In this document: in pieces, positions 24,820 through 32,485 of the stretch
Layout of the letters: each line of letters begins with the position of its first letter
How positions within the stretch are numbered: position 1 is the stretch's first letter
Origin: Kribbella jiaozuonensis
GTDB lineage: Bacteria; Actinomycetota; Actinomycetes; Propionibacteriales; Kribbellaceae
Assembly: GCF_005233875.1 (NCBI RefSeq)
Contig: NZ_SZPZ01000007.1
Location: forward strand, 147,277-211,276
Direction: 5' to 3'
Length of the DNA: 64,000 nucleotides
Notes under the pieces: generated by a model
Told to the model about the DNA's origin: nothing
Databases searched by the model: none
What the model saw: the letters and a program-made list of their open reading frames with translations, nothing else
Position numbers and translations under genes: made by a program

Positions 24820-24849
24820 ACGCTATGGGACCCTTTTGAACCCTGTCAA
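24820..24849 (-). promoter_or_regulatory. promoter of the Gfo/Idh-isomerase operon (leaderless)
   Basis: Minus strand: -35 TTGACA (24849-24844), 18-base spacer, -10 TAGCGT (24825-24820), then 8 bases to GTG 24811. The spacer has an imperfect repeat (GGGTTC...GGGTCCC) that may be the ROK operator. Confidence 0.65.
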
Positions 24850-24882
24850 GCAAAAGTCCACGGCCAGTACGACGAAAGTCCG

Positions 24883-26004
24883 GTGATGAGCGATCTCGGT
24901 ACTGCGGACGCGGTCCTGCGGCTGCTCCTCGACGGGCAGGCCCGGACCCGCGCCGAGCTGATCGACGACACCGGCCTGGCCCGTTCGACGGTCACCGGCC
25001 GGATCGAGGCGCTGCTCGCGGCCGGTCTCGTCGTACCGTCGGGCGAGGCAGCGTCGACGGGTGGACGGCCGCCGGCCCGGTTCCGGTTCAACCCGACCGC
25101 GCGACTCGTTCTCGCCGCGGACGTCGGCGCGACGCACCTGTCCGTCGCCCTGACCGACCTGGCCGGCGAGATCCTGCACCGGTCGACGACACCGCTCAAG
25201 ATCGCCGAAGGACCCGAGGTCGTCCTCGAGGCCGTCGCCCGAGCCGGGCATGCGTTGCTGCGAGAGGCGAACAGGTCGCCGGACGATCTGGCCGGCACCG
25301 GCGTCGGACTGCCCGGACCGGTCGAGCACAGCACCGGCCGACCGAACCATCCGCCGATCATGCCTGGCTGGGATTCGTACGACGTGGTCGGCCGGCTGAG
25401 CCGCGAACTCCCCGGCCCGGTGCTGGTCGACAACGATGTGAACATCATGGCGCTCGGCGAGCACGCGACGGCGTACGCGGATGTCGAGCACCTGTTGTTC
25501 GTGAAGGTTGCCACCGGCATCGGTGCGGGCGTGATCAGCGGCGGCCGCCTGCACCGCGGAGCTCAAGGTGCGGCCGGCGACATCGGCCACATCCAAGCGC
25601 CGGGCCACACCGAACTCTGCCGCTGCGGCAATATCGGCTGCCTGGAAGCAATCGCCTCCGCAGCGGCACTCGCCAATACGCTCGGCGTCGAGACCAGCAG
25701 GGACATCATCGAACTCGTCCGCGCGGGCAACACCATCGCGACCACGGCCGTCCGTCAGGCAGGCCGCGAGATCGGCACGATCCTCGCCGCCGCGGTCAGC
25801 CTGCTCAACCCCTCGGTGATCGTCGTCGGCGGGTCGCTGTCGCAGGCCGGTGACAGCCTGCTGGCCGGCATCCGGGAGACCGTCTACGCCAGGTCGTTGC
25901 CCTTGGCTACCACTGACCTGCAGGTCCACACCTCCCGGACCGGACAGGACGGCGCGCTACGCGGCGCCGCCATCCTGGTCCTGCACCACGCCCTCAGCCT
26001 CTGA
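24883..26004 (+). CDS. ROK family transcriptional regulator
   Basis: 373 residues. A winged helix (RAELIDDTGLARSTVTGRIEALLAAGLV) precedes a ROK domain with VGATHLSVALTDLAG, GVGLPGPVEH, VDNDVNIMALGE and the zinc motif CRCGNIGCLE. The divergent Gfo/Idh-isomerase operon starts 71 bases away and is the likely target. Starts GTG 24883 and ATG 24886 are adjacent. The 3' end overlaps the convergent kinase gene by 11 bases. Confidence 0.9.
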   Translation: MMSDLGTADAVLRLLLDGQARTRAELIDDTGLARSTVTGRIEALLAAGLVVPSGEAASTGGRPPARFRFNPTARLVLAADVGATHLSVALTDLAGEILHRSTTPLKIAEGPEVVLEAVARAGHALLREANRSPDDLAGTGVGLPGPVEHSTGRPNHPPIMPGWDSYDVVGRLSRELPGPVLVDNDVNIMALGEHATAYADVEHLLFVKVATGIGAGVISGGRLHRGAQGAAGDIGHIQAPGHTELCRCGNIGCLEAIASAAALANTLGVETSRDIIELVRAGNTIATTAVRQAGREIGTILAAAVSLLNPSVIVVGGSLSQAGDSLLAGIRETVYARSLPLATTDLQVHTSRTGQDGALRGAAILVLHHALSL

Positions 26005-26908
26005 CCGGATCCGTCCACTGCACGGCGAGTTCGTCGACGAAGGCAACCATCTCGTCGCGCTGGCCGCCGCTGCGGGCGCGGCCGAACCCGTACCGTCGGC
26101 CCCAGAACGCCGTCTGAACCATGTTCAGCTGAGCCCACCGCCGGATCCGTGCGGGATCGAGCTCGGCGACCTCGGCGAACAGTTCGAGCTCGCGGTCCAG
26201 CACGCTGATCAGGTCGTCGACGCCGAGCTGATGAGCGGCACGGGTGCGCAGGAACGTGGTCGCGTCGTACGCCGGGTCGCCGACGTACCCCTTCGGATCG
26301 ACCGCCAGCCAAGGCTCGCGCTCGGCGCGGAGGATGTTGCGCGGGTGGAAGTCGCCATGGATCAGGATCTCCGGCTGATCGCGACCGAGCTCGTCGACGA
26401 CGGCAAGAGCGGCATCCAGCACGTACGGCGGCAACTGATGGTCGAGCTCGGCGGCATCCTTGCGGAGTTCTTCCTCCCAGTCGTCGGCCCGCTCCGACAT
26501 GCGCGGTAGACCCTCCGGAGCTGGGATCGTCAACCGGCCATGCAGCTCTGCGGCGATGGCAACGACGTCGTCGTCGTGATCGAAGAGCGTCGTCGGGTGC
26601 GCGCGTTCGAGCAGCATCGCGTACCGGTCGTCGTCGCGTTCGTGGAGCTGGACCGCGCCACGGCCGCCCCACGCCATGAAAGCGTCAGCCTCGTAGTCGT
26701 TCCCCGGATGCGGGAACGAGATCTTGATGACCCGATCGTCCTCGACCGGGATGACGACGCCCACCTGGCCGTGCATCGCCTCGCCGGTCGGCGTACATCC
26801 CCAGCCCGTCAGAACCTCGTCGATGATCCCGGGCAGCTCGGCCAGCCAGGCCTCGCCGACGGCGCCTTCACGATCGATGGTGGCCTTGGCGAACGCTGCG
26901 GGGATCAT
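25994..26908 (-). CDS. aminoglycoside/hydroxyurea phosphotransferase-like kinase
   Basis: 304 residues. The kinase signature LIHGDFHPRNILRAEREPWLAVDPKGYVGDPAYDA contains the catalytic Asp (HGDFHPRN) and the metal-binding DPKG, as in APH(6)/hydroxyurea phosphotransferases. Many relatives in soil actinomycetes are not shown to give resistance, so the substrate is open. The ATG overlaps the gpsA stop (ATGA), which places it as third gene of a plsC-gpsA-kinase operon. Confidence 0.83.
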   Translation of the reverse strand: MIPAAFAKATIDREGAVGEAWLAELPGIIDEVLTGWGCTPTGEAMHGQVGVVIPVEDDRVIKISFPHPGNDYEADAFMAWGGRGAVQLHERDDDRYAMLLERAHPTTLFDHDDDVVAIAAELHGRLTIPAPEGLPRMSERADDWEEELRKDAAELDHQLPPYVLDAALAVVDELGRDQPEILIHGDFHPRNILRAEREPWLAVDPKGYVGDPAYDATTFLRTRAAHQLGVDDLISVLDRELELFAEVAELDPARIRRWAQLNMVQTAFWGRRYGFGRARSGGQRDEMVAFVDELAVQWTDPVRG

Positions 26909-27909
26909 CCCCAGCGCTCCGGCTTGGCCGAGCGGGAGACCAGGCTGAACAGCATGTCCTTCGGCGTCATCTCACCGGCGATGACCTTGGTGACGTGTTC
27001 GGCGATCGGCATCTCGACGTCGTGGTGGTGCGCCAGCTCGGAGATCGACGCACAGGACTTCACGCCCTCGGCGACCTGCCGCGTCCCGCCGGCGATCTCC
27101 GCGACGCTCATGCCCTGGCCGAGTTTCTCGCCGAAGGTCCGGTTCCGCGACAGCGGCGACGAGCAGGTCGCCACCAGATCACCCAGCCCGGCCAGGCCCG
27201 AGAACGTGTGCTCGTCCGCGCCGAGCGCCGTGCCCAGGCGGGCGATCTCGGCGAGGCCGCGGGTGATCACCGAGGCGCGGGCGTTGTCGCCGAAGCCGAG
27301 TCCGACCGCCATCCCGACGGCCAGCGCGATCACGTTCTTGCAGGCGCCGCCGAGCTCACAGCCGACGACGTCGTTGTTCGTGTACGGGCGGAACGTCGGC
27401 GAATGACACAGCTTCTGCAACCGCGCCGCCGTACCTTCGTCCGCACAGGCGACGACCGACGCGGCCGGTTGGCCTTCGGCGATCTCGCGCGCCAGGTTCG
27501 GTCCCGAGACGACCGCGATGCGTTCCGGCCCGGCACCGGTCAGCTCGGCGATCACCTCGCTCATCCGCTTCGTCGTACCGAGCTCGACGCCCTTCATCAG
27601 GCTGACCAGCGGTACGGCGTTCGGCAGCACGCCGGCCCAGTCCGTCAGGTTGTCCCGCAGCGACTGCGACGGAACCGCGAGCACGATCGCCTCGGCTCCA
27701 TCTGCGGCCGCGGCCGGGTCGTGGGTCGCGGTGATCGCGTCCGGCAACCGCAGACCGGGAAGGTACTCGGCGTTCTCGTGGCCGGCATTGATCGACTCAC
27801 AGAGCGACTCACGCCGACCCCAGACGGACACCTGGTTCCCGGCGTTCGCAAGCACTACCGCGAACGCCGTCCCCCAGGATCCCGCACCGAACACCGCTAC
27901 CTTCGTCAT
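26905..27909 (-). CDS. gpsA: NAD(P)H-dependent glycerol-3-phosphate dehydrogenase
   Basis: 334 residues. GpsA reduces dihydroxyacetone phosphate to sn-glycerol 3-phosphate for phospholipids. It has the dinucleotide loop VFGAGSWGTAFAVVLA, VVSGPNLAREIAEGQP, GACKNVIALAVGMAVGLGFGDNARA with the catalytic Lys, and a C-terminal domain of expected length. Its ATG overlaps the plsC stop (ATGA), and the kinase gene overlaps its own stop, giving a tight three-gene operon that joins glycerol 3-phosphate supply to acylation. Confidence 0.95.
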   Translation of the reverse strand: MTKVAVFGAGSWGTAFAVVLANAGNQVSVWGRRESLCESINAGHENAEYLPGLRLPDAITATHDPAAAADGAEAIVLAVPSQSLRDNLTDWAGVLPNAVPLVSLMKGVELGTTKRMSEVIAELTGAGPERIAVVSGPNLAREIAEGQPAASVVACADEGTAARLQKLCHSPTFRPYTNNDVVGCELGGACKNVIALAVGMAVGLGFGDNARASVITRGLAEIARLGTALGADEHTFSGLAGLGDLVATCSSPLSRNRTFGEKLGQGMSVAEIAGGTRQVAEGVKSCASISELAHHHDVEMPIAEHVTKVIAGEMTPKDMLFSLVSRSAKPERWG

Positions 27910-28709
27910 GCCGTCTCCTCACCTTCAGCCTTGCGAGCTTTGCGCAGGTCGTACAGCTCCTTGGGCGGGGTCTCCCCGCGCAGTTCGCCCAGGGTCTCGG
28001 CGACGCGGGCCATGATCACCTCGGTTGCCTCGTGCAACAGCTGGTTGGTCAGCGGCTTGCCCTCGAACGCGCTCAGGTCGACCGGTGCACCGGCCCGGGC
28101 CTGCAGCGTCTTGCGCGGCAGCAGGCGGATCCGGATCTTGCCGGTGTACGACTTCACGATCTCCTGCGCGCCCCAGTTGGCGACCGGGATGACCGGGCAG
28201 CCGGTCATCAACGCGATCCGGGCCGCACCGGTCTTGCCGGTCATCGGCCACATGTCCGGGTCACGGGTAATGGTGCCCTCCGGGTAAACGCCCACACACT
28301 CACCGCGTTCGACTGCGGCGACCGCGTCCCGGAATGCATCCGCGGCCTGGGTCGAATCGCGGTACACCGGGATCTGTCCCGCGCTGGTGATGATCTTGCC
28401 GAGCACCGGGATCTTGAACAGCGACGCCTTACCCAGGAACCGCGGGATCCGCCGGCACTCCCAGATGAAGTACCCGAGCAGCACCGGGTCGAAATGCGAG
28501 ATGTGATTCGGCACGTAGATCACACCGCCGGTGCGCGGCATGTTCTCCCGCCCGGTGAACCGGCATTTGGTGAACACGATCATGAACGGCTTGACGATCG
28601 CGACGATGATGCCGAACCAGAAGCCCCGCGGCGGTCGCGGATCACCCTGCCGGTTGTCCAGCCGATTGTCCACCGGGGCCTCCTGCTGCTCGTTACTGCC
28701 ATCCGTCAT
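27906..28709 (-). CDS. plsC: 1-acyl-sn-glycerol-3-phosphate acyltransferase
   Basis: 267 residues. A membrane-associated acyltransferase making phosphatidic acid. The NHxxxD motif is VPNHISHFDP, and the second block is GVYPEGTITRD. A hydrophobic N-terminal segment (FWFGIIVAIVKPFMIVF) anchors it. The ATG at 28709 lies only 16 bases from the divergent cofC ATG at 28726, so each promoter must lie inside the other gene. It is the first gene of the plsC-gpsA-kinase operon. Confidence 0.92.
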   Translation of the reverse strand: MTDGSNEQQEAPVDNRLDNRQGDPRPPRGFWFGIIVAIVKPFMIVFTKCRFTGRENMPRTGGVIYVPNHISHFDPVLLGYFIWECRRIPRFLGKASLFKIPVLGKIITSAGQIPVYRDSTQAADAFRDAVAAVERGECVGVYPEGTITRDPDMWPMTGKTGAARIALMTGCPVIPVANWGAQEIVKSYTGKIRIRLLPRKTLQARAGAPVDLSAFEGKPLTNQLLHEATEVIMARVAETLGELRGETPPKELYDLRKARKAEGEETA

Positions 28710-28725
28710 GGGAGAATCCTGCCTG

Positions 28726-29397
28726 ATGGCAGACCTACAGGTCGCTCCCTGGACCCTGGCGATCCCGGTGAAGCGTACGGCGATCGCAAAGAGCCGGCTC
28801 GCTCCGGCCTACCCGCAGCACCGTCCCGAGCTGGCCCGTGCGTTCGCTGTCGACACTACTGCGGCCGCCCTCGCCTCTCCCCTGGTGCGGGCCGTCCTGG
28901 TCGTCACGGACGACCCGCTGGTCGCGGCGGACGTGACCGCGGCCGGTGCGTACGTCGTACCGGATCTCCCGGCCGCCGGGCTGAACGAGGCCTTGCTGCA
29001 TGGAGCCACTGTTGCGGCTGCGGAGTTCCCCGACAATGGCGTCGCCGCGTTGTCGGCGGATCTTCCCGCGCTGCGCCCGGCCGAGCTCACCGCCGTACTC
29101 GCGGCCTGTACGGCGCCGCGCTCGTTCGTGGTCGACCAGCCCGGCACCGGTACGACGTTGCTCGCGGCGGCTCCCGGCGTACCGCTGGATCCCCGCTTCG
29201 GGGTGGGTTCCGCCCTGGCACACCAGGCGTCCGGGGCGATCCCGATCGAGCTGCCCGGGATCGAGTCGGTACGTCGTGATGTCGACACGGCTGCCGATCT
29301 GGCGCACGCCGTACAGCTCGGGGTGGGGCCGGCGACCGCCGACGTGATGTCGCTGGTTCTCGGTGCCGCGACCGGGACCGAAGGGCTAGCCTGCTGA
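28726..29397 (+). CDS. cofC: 2-phospho-L-lactate guanylyltransferase (F420 biosynthesis)
   Basis: 223 residues. CofC activates 2-phospho-L-lactate or phosphoenolpyruvate with GTP for coenzyme F420. The nucleotidyltransferase pattern is PVKRTAIAKSRLAP near the N-terminus, VVTDDPLVA, AALSADLPALRPAEL (the metal-binding Asp) and LDPRFGVGSALAHQ. ATG 28726 has GGGAG 11 bases upstream; the frame to 28531 reads into plsC. The next gene follows after one base. Other F420 genes are not in the window. Confidence 0.87.
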   Translation: MADLQVAPWTLAIPVKRTAIAKSRLAPAYPQHRPELARAFAVDTTAAALASPLVRAVLVVTDDPLVAADVTAAGAYVVPDLPAAGLNEALLHGATVAAAEFPDNGVAALSADLPALRPAELTAVLAACTAPRSFVVDQPGTGTTLLAAAPGVPLDPRFGVGSALAHQASGAIPIELPGIESVRRDVDTAADLAHAVQLGVGPATADVMSLVLGAATGTEGLAC

Positions 29398-29398
29398 T

Positions 29399-29605
29399 AT
29401 GCAAGCGACCGTGAGCCGCTACGACGGCGAGACGTTCTCCGGGGCAGTGCTGACTGACACCGGCGTCGAGCTCCCGTTCACCGTGCACGCCGTCGCCGAT
29501 ACCCCGGTCCGCCATCTGCGGGTAGGCCAACGGGTGCGGATCGAGACGACCGGGTCGGGCGCCGAGCTGAGCATCACCAAGGTGGAGTTCGGAACGCGTC
29601 TCTAG
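29399..29605 (+). CDS. small conserved OB-fold-like (cold-shock-like) protein
   Basis: 68 residues (MQATVSRYDGETFSGAVLTDTG...GQRVRIETTGSGAELSITKV). The pattern of short beta strands and the phrase VGQRVRI resemble a cold-shock/OB fold, but the nucleic-acid-binding aromatic motifs are missing. It begins one base after cofC and ends just before a strong terminator. The function is unknown. Confidence 0.65.
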   Translation: MQATVSRYDGETFSGAVLTDTGVELPFTVHAVADTPVRHLRVGQRVRIETTGSGAELSITKVEFGTRL

Positions 29606-29620
29606 TTGCCACCGACAACG

Positions 29621-29663
29621 GCGAAGGCCGGTCAACCCCTGGAGTGGGGTGACCGGCCTTCGC
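29621..29663. terminator. bidirectional transcription terminator
   Basis: GCGAAGGCCGGTC pairs with GACCGGCCTTCGC, extended by ACCCC/GGGGT around a short loop. It lies between the cofC operon (+) and the HU gene (-), which converge, so it can end both. Confidence 0.85.
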
Positions 29664-29710
29664 TGTACTGCAGGTGGTGCAGGTGGTGCAGGTGCCGCAG
29701 TGCGTGAAGA

Positions 29711-30277
29711 TCAGCGAGCGGTACGCTTCGCCGCGGTCTTCTTGGCGGGGGCCTTCTTGGCCGGCGCCTTCTTCGCAACGGTCTTGGCCGGGGCCTTCTT
29801 CGCCGGGGCCTTCTTGGCAACGGTCTTCGCCGGAGCCTTCTTGGCAACCGTCTTGGCCGGGGCCTTCTTGGCGACCGTCTTCTTCGCAGCGGCGGTCTTG
29901 GTTGCAGCGGCCTTCGCCGGTGCAGCCTTCTTCGCCGGGGCAGCCGCCTTGGTGGCGGTCGCGGCCGGCTTCGGGGCTACCAGCTTCGGCAGCTTCTTGG
30001 CGCCGGAGACAACGGCCTTCAGCTCCGCACCCGCGCGGAACTTCGGCACCGTGGTCTTCTTGGCACGCTTGGTCTCACCGGTCCGCGGGTTGCGCACGAT
30101 GCGCGCACCACGCTCGATGGCCTCGAAGGCACCGAAACCGGTGATGGCGACCTTGCCGCCCTTCTTGGTCAGCTCACGCTGGACGGTGTCGATCACCGAT
30201 TCCAACGCGTGCTGGGCCTGGCGGCGGTTTCCGTCGAAGTGCACTGCGAGCGCTTCGACCAACTGGCTCTTGTTCAC
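29711..30277 (-). CDS. hupS: HU-family DNA-binding protein with lysine-rich tail (HupS-like)
   Basis: 188 residues. A normal HU core (MNKSQLVEALAVHFDGNRRQAQHALESVIDTVQ, GFGAFEAIERGARIVRNPRTGE) occupies the first ~95 residues. It is followed by a tail of repeated AKKAPAKTVAKK-type units resembling histone H1, as in actinobacterial HupS/HupB proteins that compact DNA. GTG 30277 has GGAGGG close upstream. Its place between cofC and leuCD is the conserved actinobacterial position. Confidence 0.9.
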   Translation of the reverse strand: MNKSQLVEALAVHFDGNRRQAQHALESVIDTVQRELTKKGGKVAITGFGAFEAIERGARIVRNPRTGETKRAKKTTVPKFRAGAELKAVVSGAKKLPKLVAPKPAATATKAAAPAKKAAPAKAAATKTAAAKKTVAKKAPAKTVAKKAPAKTVAKKAPAKKAPAKTVAKKAPAKKAPAKKTAAKRTAR

Positions 30278-30447
30278 TGCTTCCCTCCGTGAACACTAGG
30301 CGTCGAGCACAGCGCTCGATCTCACAGGAACGTTATGGACTCAACACGCCGTTCACAAACACCAACGCGGCAATTCGCCCTTGTTTTGGGCGATTCGTGC
30401 CACAATTTGGCCCGATCCGGGCCCTGAGGGCTCTTTTGGCAGCTAAC

Positions 30448-31614
30448 TCACAGCCAGCCGCGGCGTTTGAAGATCTGGTGCAGACCTCCACACACCAAGG
30501 CCATCAGGCCGATCGCGAAGGGGTATCCGTACTGCCAGTGCAGCTCCGGCATCTTGTCGAAGTTCATCCCGTAGACGGTGCCGATCAGGGTCGGGGCGAA
30601 CAGGATCGCCGCCCAGGCAGAGATCCGCTTCACCTCTTCGTTCTGCTCGCTGCTGGCGATCGCGAGGCTCTTCATCTCCTCGTTCTGCTGCTGGGCGACC
30701 AGGGTCGCGTTCACCGTCAGGATGTCGCGCAGCAGTTCGCGGAACCCGTCGACCTTCTCCACCACCTCGGTGACGTGGTCGGCGACATCGCGCAGTGAAC
30801 GTTGCAGTTCCTCGTCCACGCCGTACTTCTGGAATCCGCCGCGCAGCTGCTCGAGCATGCCGACCAGCGGCCGGGTCGCGCGCTGGAACTCGATCACCTC
30901 ACGGGACAGTTCGTAGATGCGCCGCGACACCTTCGGGTCACCGCGGAACACCTCGGTCTCGATCTCGTCGATGTCGTTCTCGAGACCGGCGACCACCGGA
31001 GCGTAGCCGTCGACGACCTTGTCCATGATCGCGTAGAGGACCGCTTCGGCACCTCGGCTGAGCAGCTCGGGATCGCGCTCGACACGACGCCGTACCGCTG
31101 CCAGGTTGGGGGCTTCGGCGTGCCGGACCGTCACCACGAAGTCCGGTCCGACGAACACGTGCACCTCACCGAACTCGACCTCCTCGGTCGCGTCCCGGTA
31201 CCGCGCGGCCTTCAGTACGACGAACAACGTGTCGCCGTACCGCTCCAGTTTCGGCCGCTGATGCGCCTCGTTGGCGTCCTCGATCGCCAGCTCGTGCAGG
31301 TCGAACTCCTGCGCCAGCGAGGCGAGCTCGCGGCGGTCCGGCCGGTACAGACCGATCCAGGCCAGGCTGTGCGGGGCCTGGTGCAGCTCGCCGTACGTCT
31401 CGGCGAGCGAATCCGGAGAAGCGACCCGGCGGCCGTCGCAGTAGATCGCGCTGTCCACGACGCTGTGCCCCTTGGGCATCTGCGGATCGCGGGGCTGCTT
31501 CTCGGCCGGCTCAACGGTGGCGGCGGAAACGGCAGCAGCGTGCTTGCGCGCGGCGGCACGCAGTGACGGGGTGCGGCTGAACGCACGGATGGTGCGAAGG
31601 CGCAGGTCGGACAT
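30448..31614 (-). CDS. corA: magnesium/cobalt transporter CorA
   Basis: 388 residues. CorA is a pentameric inner-membrane divalent-cation channel. A long cytoplasmic domain ends in two C-terminal helices, the first closing with the signature YGMNF, followed by MPELHWQYGYPFAIGLMALVCGGLHQIFKRRGWL. ATG 31614 has GGAGGA close upstream. The 200-base leader contains a candidate leader peptide with a perfect ribosome site and paired stems (listed separately), so uptake is probably controlled after initiation of transcription. Confidence 0.93.
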   Translation of the reverse strand: MSDLRLRTIRAFSRTPSLRAAARKHAAAVSAATVEPAEKQPRDPQMPKGHSVVDSAIYCDGRRVASPDSLAETYGELHQAPHSLAWIGLYRPDRRELASLAQEFDLHELAIEDANEAHQRPKLERYGDTLFVVLKAARYRDATEEVEFGEVHVFVGPDFVVTVRHAEAPNLAAVRRRVERDPELLSRGAEAVLYAIMDKVVDGYAPVVAGLENDIDEIETEVFRGDPKVSRRIYELSREVIEFQRATRPLVGMLEQLRGGFQKYGVDEELQRSLRDVADHVTEVVEKVDGFRELLRDILTVNATLVAQQQNEEMKSLAIASSEQNEEVKRISAWAAILFAPTLIGTVYGMNFDKMPELHWQYGYPFAIGLMALVCGGLHQIFKRRGWL

Positions 31615-31677
31615 GAGTCCTCCAGGTGCGGTGGATCAGGTGAGTGATGAACACACGTCTGCCCGACCCCACAACTG

Positions 31678-31755
31678 CTAGAGGAGCTGCCATTCCCTGA
31701 CGGAGAGGCCCCCCGAAGGTCGAGCGAGACCCGTATGTCTGGAGGGTTCGCTCAT
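31678..31755 (-). CDS. candidate corA leader peptide (25 aa)
   Basis: A 26-codon frame in the corA leader with AAGGAGGTG nine bases upstream of its ATG and TAG 63 bases before the corA ATG. It begins MSEPS and ends LSVREWQLL. An acidic/proline N-terminus recalls MgtL-type leaders, in which such residues destabilise the ribosome at low magnesium. Its ribosome site can pair with codons 4-5 (CCCTCC), and its last codons (CTC CTC) can pair with GAGGA of the corA ribosome site. This is a prediction from signals alone; homologues have not been checked. Confidence 0.6.
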   Translation of the reverse strand: MSEPSRHTGLARPSGGLSVREWQLL

Positions 31756-31780
31756 CAGCGCCCCACCTCCTTGGTCTCGC
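31724..31780 (-). promoter_or_regulatory. structured 5' leader of corA
   Basis: On the minus strand GCGAGACC (31780-31773) pairs perfectly with GGTCTCGC (31731-31724). Inside it GGAGG pairs with CCTCC, and a CGCT-GATG-AGCG hairpin holds the leader-peptide start codon. It does not match the M-box consensus that I know. It could switch with leader-peptide translation. Confidence 0.55.
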
Positions 31781-31811
31781 AAGCCTTGTTCTGACAACCA
31801 CGCAAGGGTAA

Positions 31812-31866
31812 CACCAGAGTTATCGCCACCGACCCGCCCAGCGTTACGGCAGCGATAACTCTGGTG
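31812..31866 (-). terminator. terminator downstream of leuD
   Basis: CACCAGAGTTATCGC and GCGATAACTCTGGTG are a perfect 15-bp inverted repeat with a 25-base loop, starting 6 bases after the leuD stop codon. It separates leuCD from the corA leader on the same strand. Confidence 0.75.
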
Positions 31867-31871
31867 GATGA

Positions 31872-32471
31872 TCAGGCCTTCGCCGGAAGGGTTGCCGGCT
31901 TGAACGAAGGCCGGGTTGCTTCGTACGCAGCGATGTCGTCGGCGTGCGACAACGTGATGCCGACGTCGTCCAGGCCGTTCAGCAACCGGTAGCGGGTGTA
32001 GTCGTCGATCTCGAAGGGTGCCGACACGTCACCGGCTGAGATCGTCTTGTTCTCAAGGTCGACCGTCACCTTGGTGCCCGGGTCGCTCTCGATCGTCGTC
32101 CACAGCTGCTCGACGACGTCCTGCTCCACCAGGGCCGCGAGCAGCCCGGCCTTACCGGAGTTGCCGCGGAAGATGTCGCCGAACCGCGACGACACGACCA
32201 CGCGGAACCCGTAGTCGAGCAGCGCCCAGACCGCGTGCTCACGCGACGATCCGGTGCCGAAGTCCGGTCCCGCGACGAGCACCGAGACCCCGTCGTACTC
32301 CGGCTGGTTCAGGACGAACGACGGATCGTTGCGCCAGGCAGCGAACAGCCCGTCCTCGAAGCCGGTGCGGGTGACCCGCTTCAAGTAGACGGCCGGGATG
32401 ATCTGGTCGGTGTCGACGTTGCTGCGGCGCAGCGGGGCCGCCGTACCGATGTGCTGGGTGAAGGCTTCCAT
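31872..32471 (-). CDS. leuD: 3-isopropylmalate dehydratase small subunit
   Basis: 199 residues. With LeuC it isomerises 2- to 3-isopropylmalate in leucine synthesis. The swivel-domain motifs are RRSNVDTDQIIPAVYLKRVTRTGFEDGLF and VLVAGPDFGTGSSREHAVWALLDYGFRVVVSSRFGDIFRGN. It follows leuC after 14 bases and ends at a strong terminator. The order leuC-leuD divergent from ndgR is conserved in actinomycetes. Confidence 0.95.
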   Translation of the reverse strand: MEAFTQHIGTAAPLRRSNVDTDQIIPAVYLKRVTRTGFEDGLFAAWRNDPSFVLNQPEYDGVSVLVAGPDFGTGSSREHAVWALLDYGFRVVVSSRFGDIFRGNSGKAGLLAALVEQDVVEQLWTTIESDPGTKVTVDLENKTISAGDVSAPFEIDDYTRYRLLNGLDDVGITLSHADDIAAYEATRPSFKPATLPAKA

Positions 32472-32485
32472 GATTCCGTTGCTCC

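Noticed and set aside
31615..31800. M-box (magnesium) riboswitch in the corA leader
   Set aside because: The conserved GGTGAGGCTCC and GCTGCTGCCC elements that I know are missing; a leader peptide explains the sequence better.
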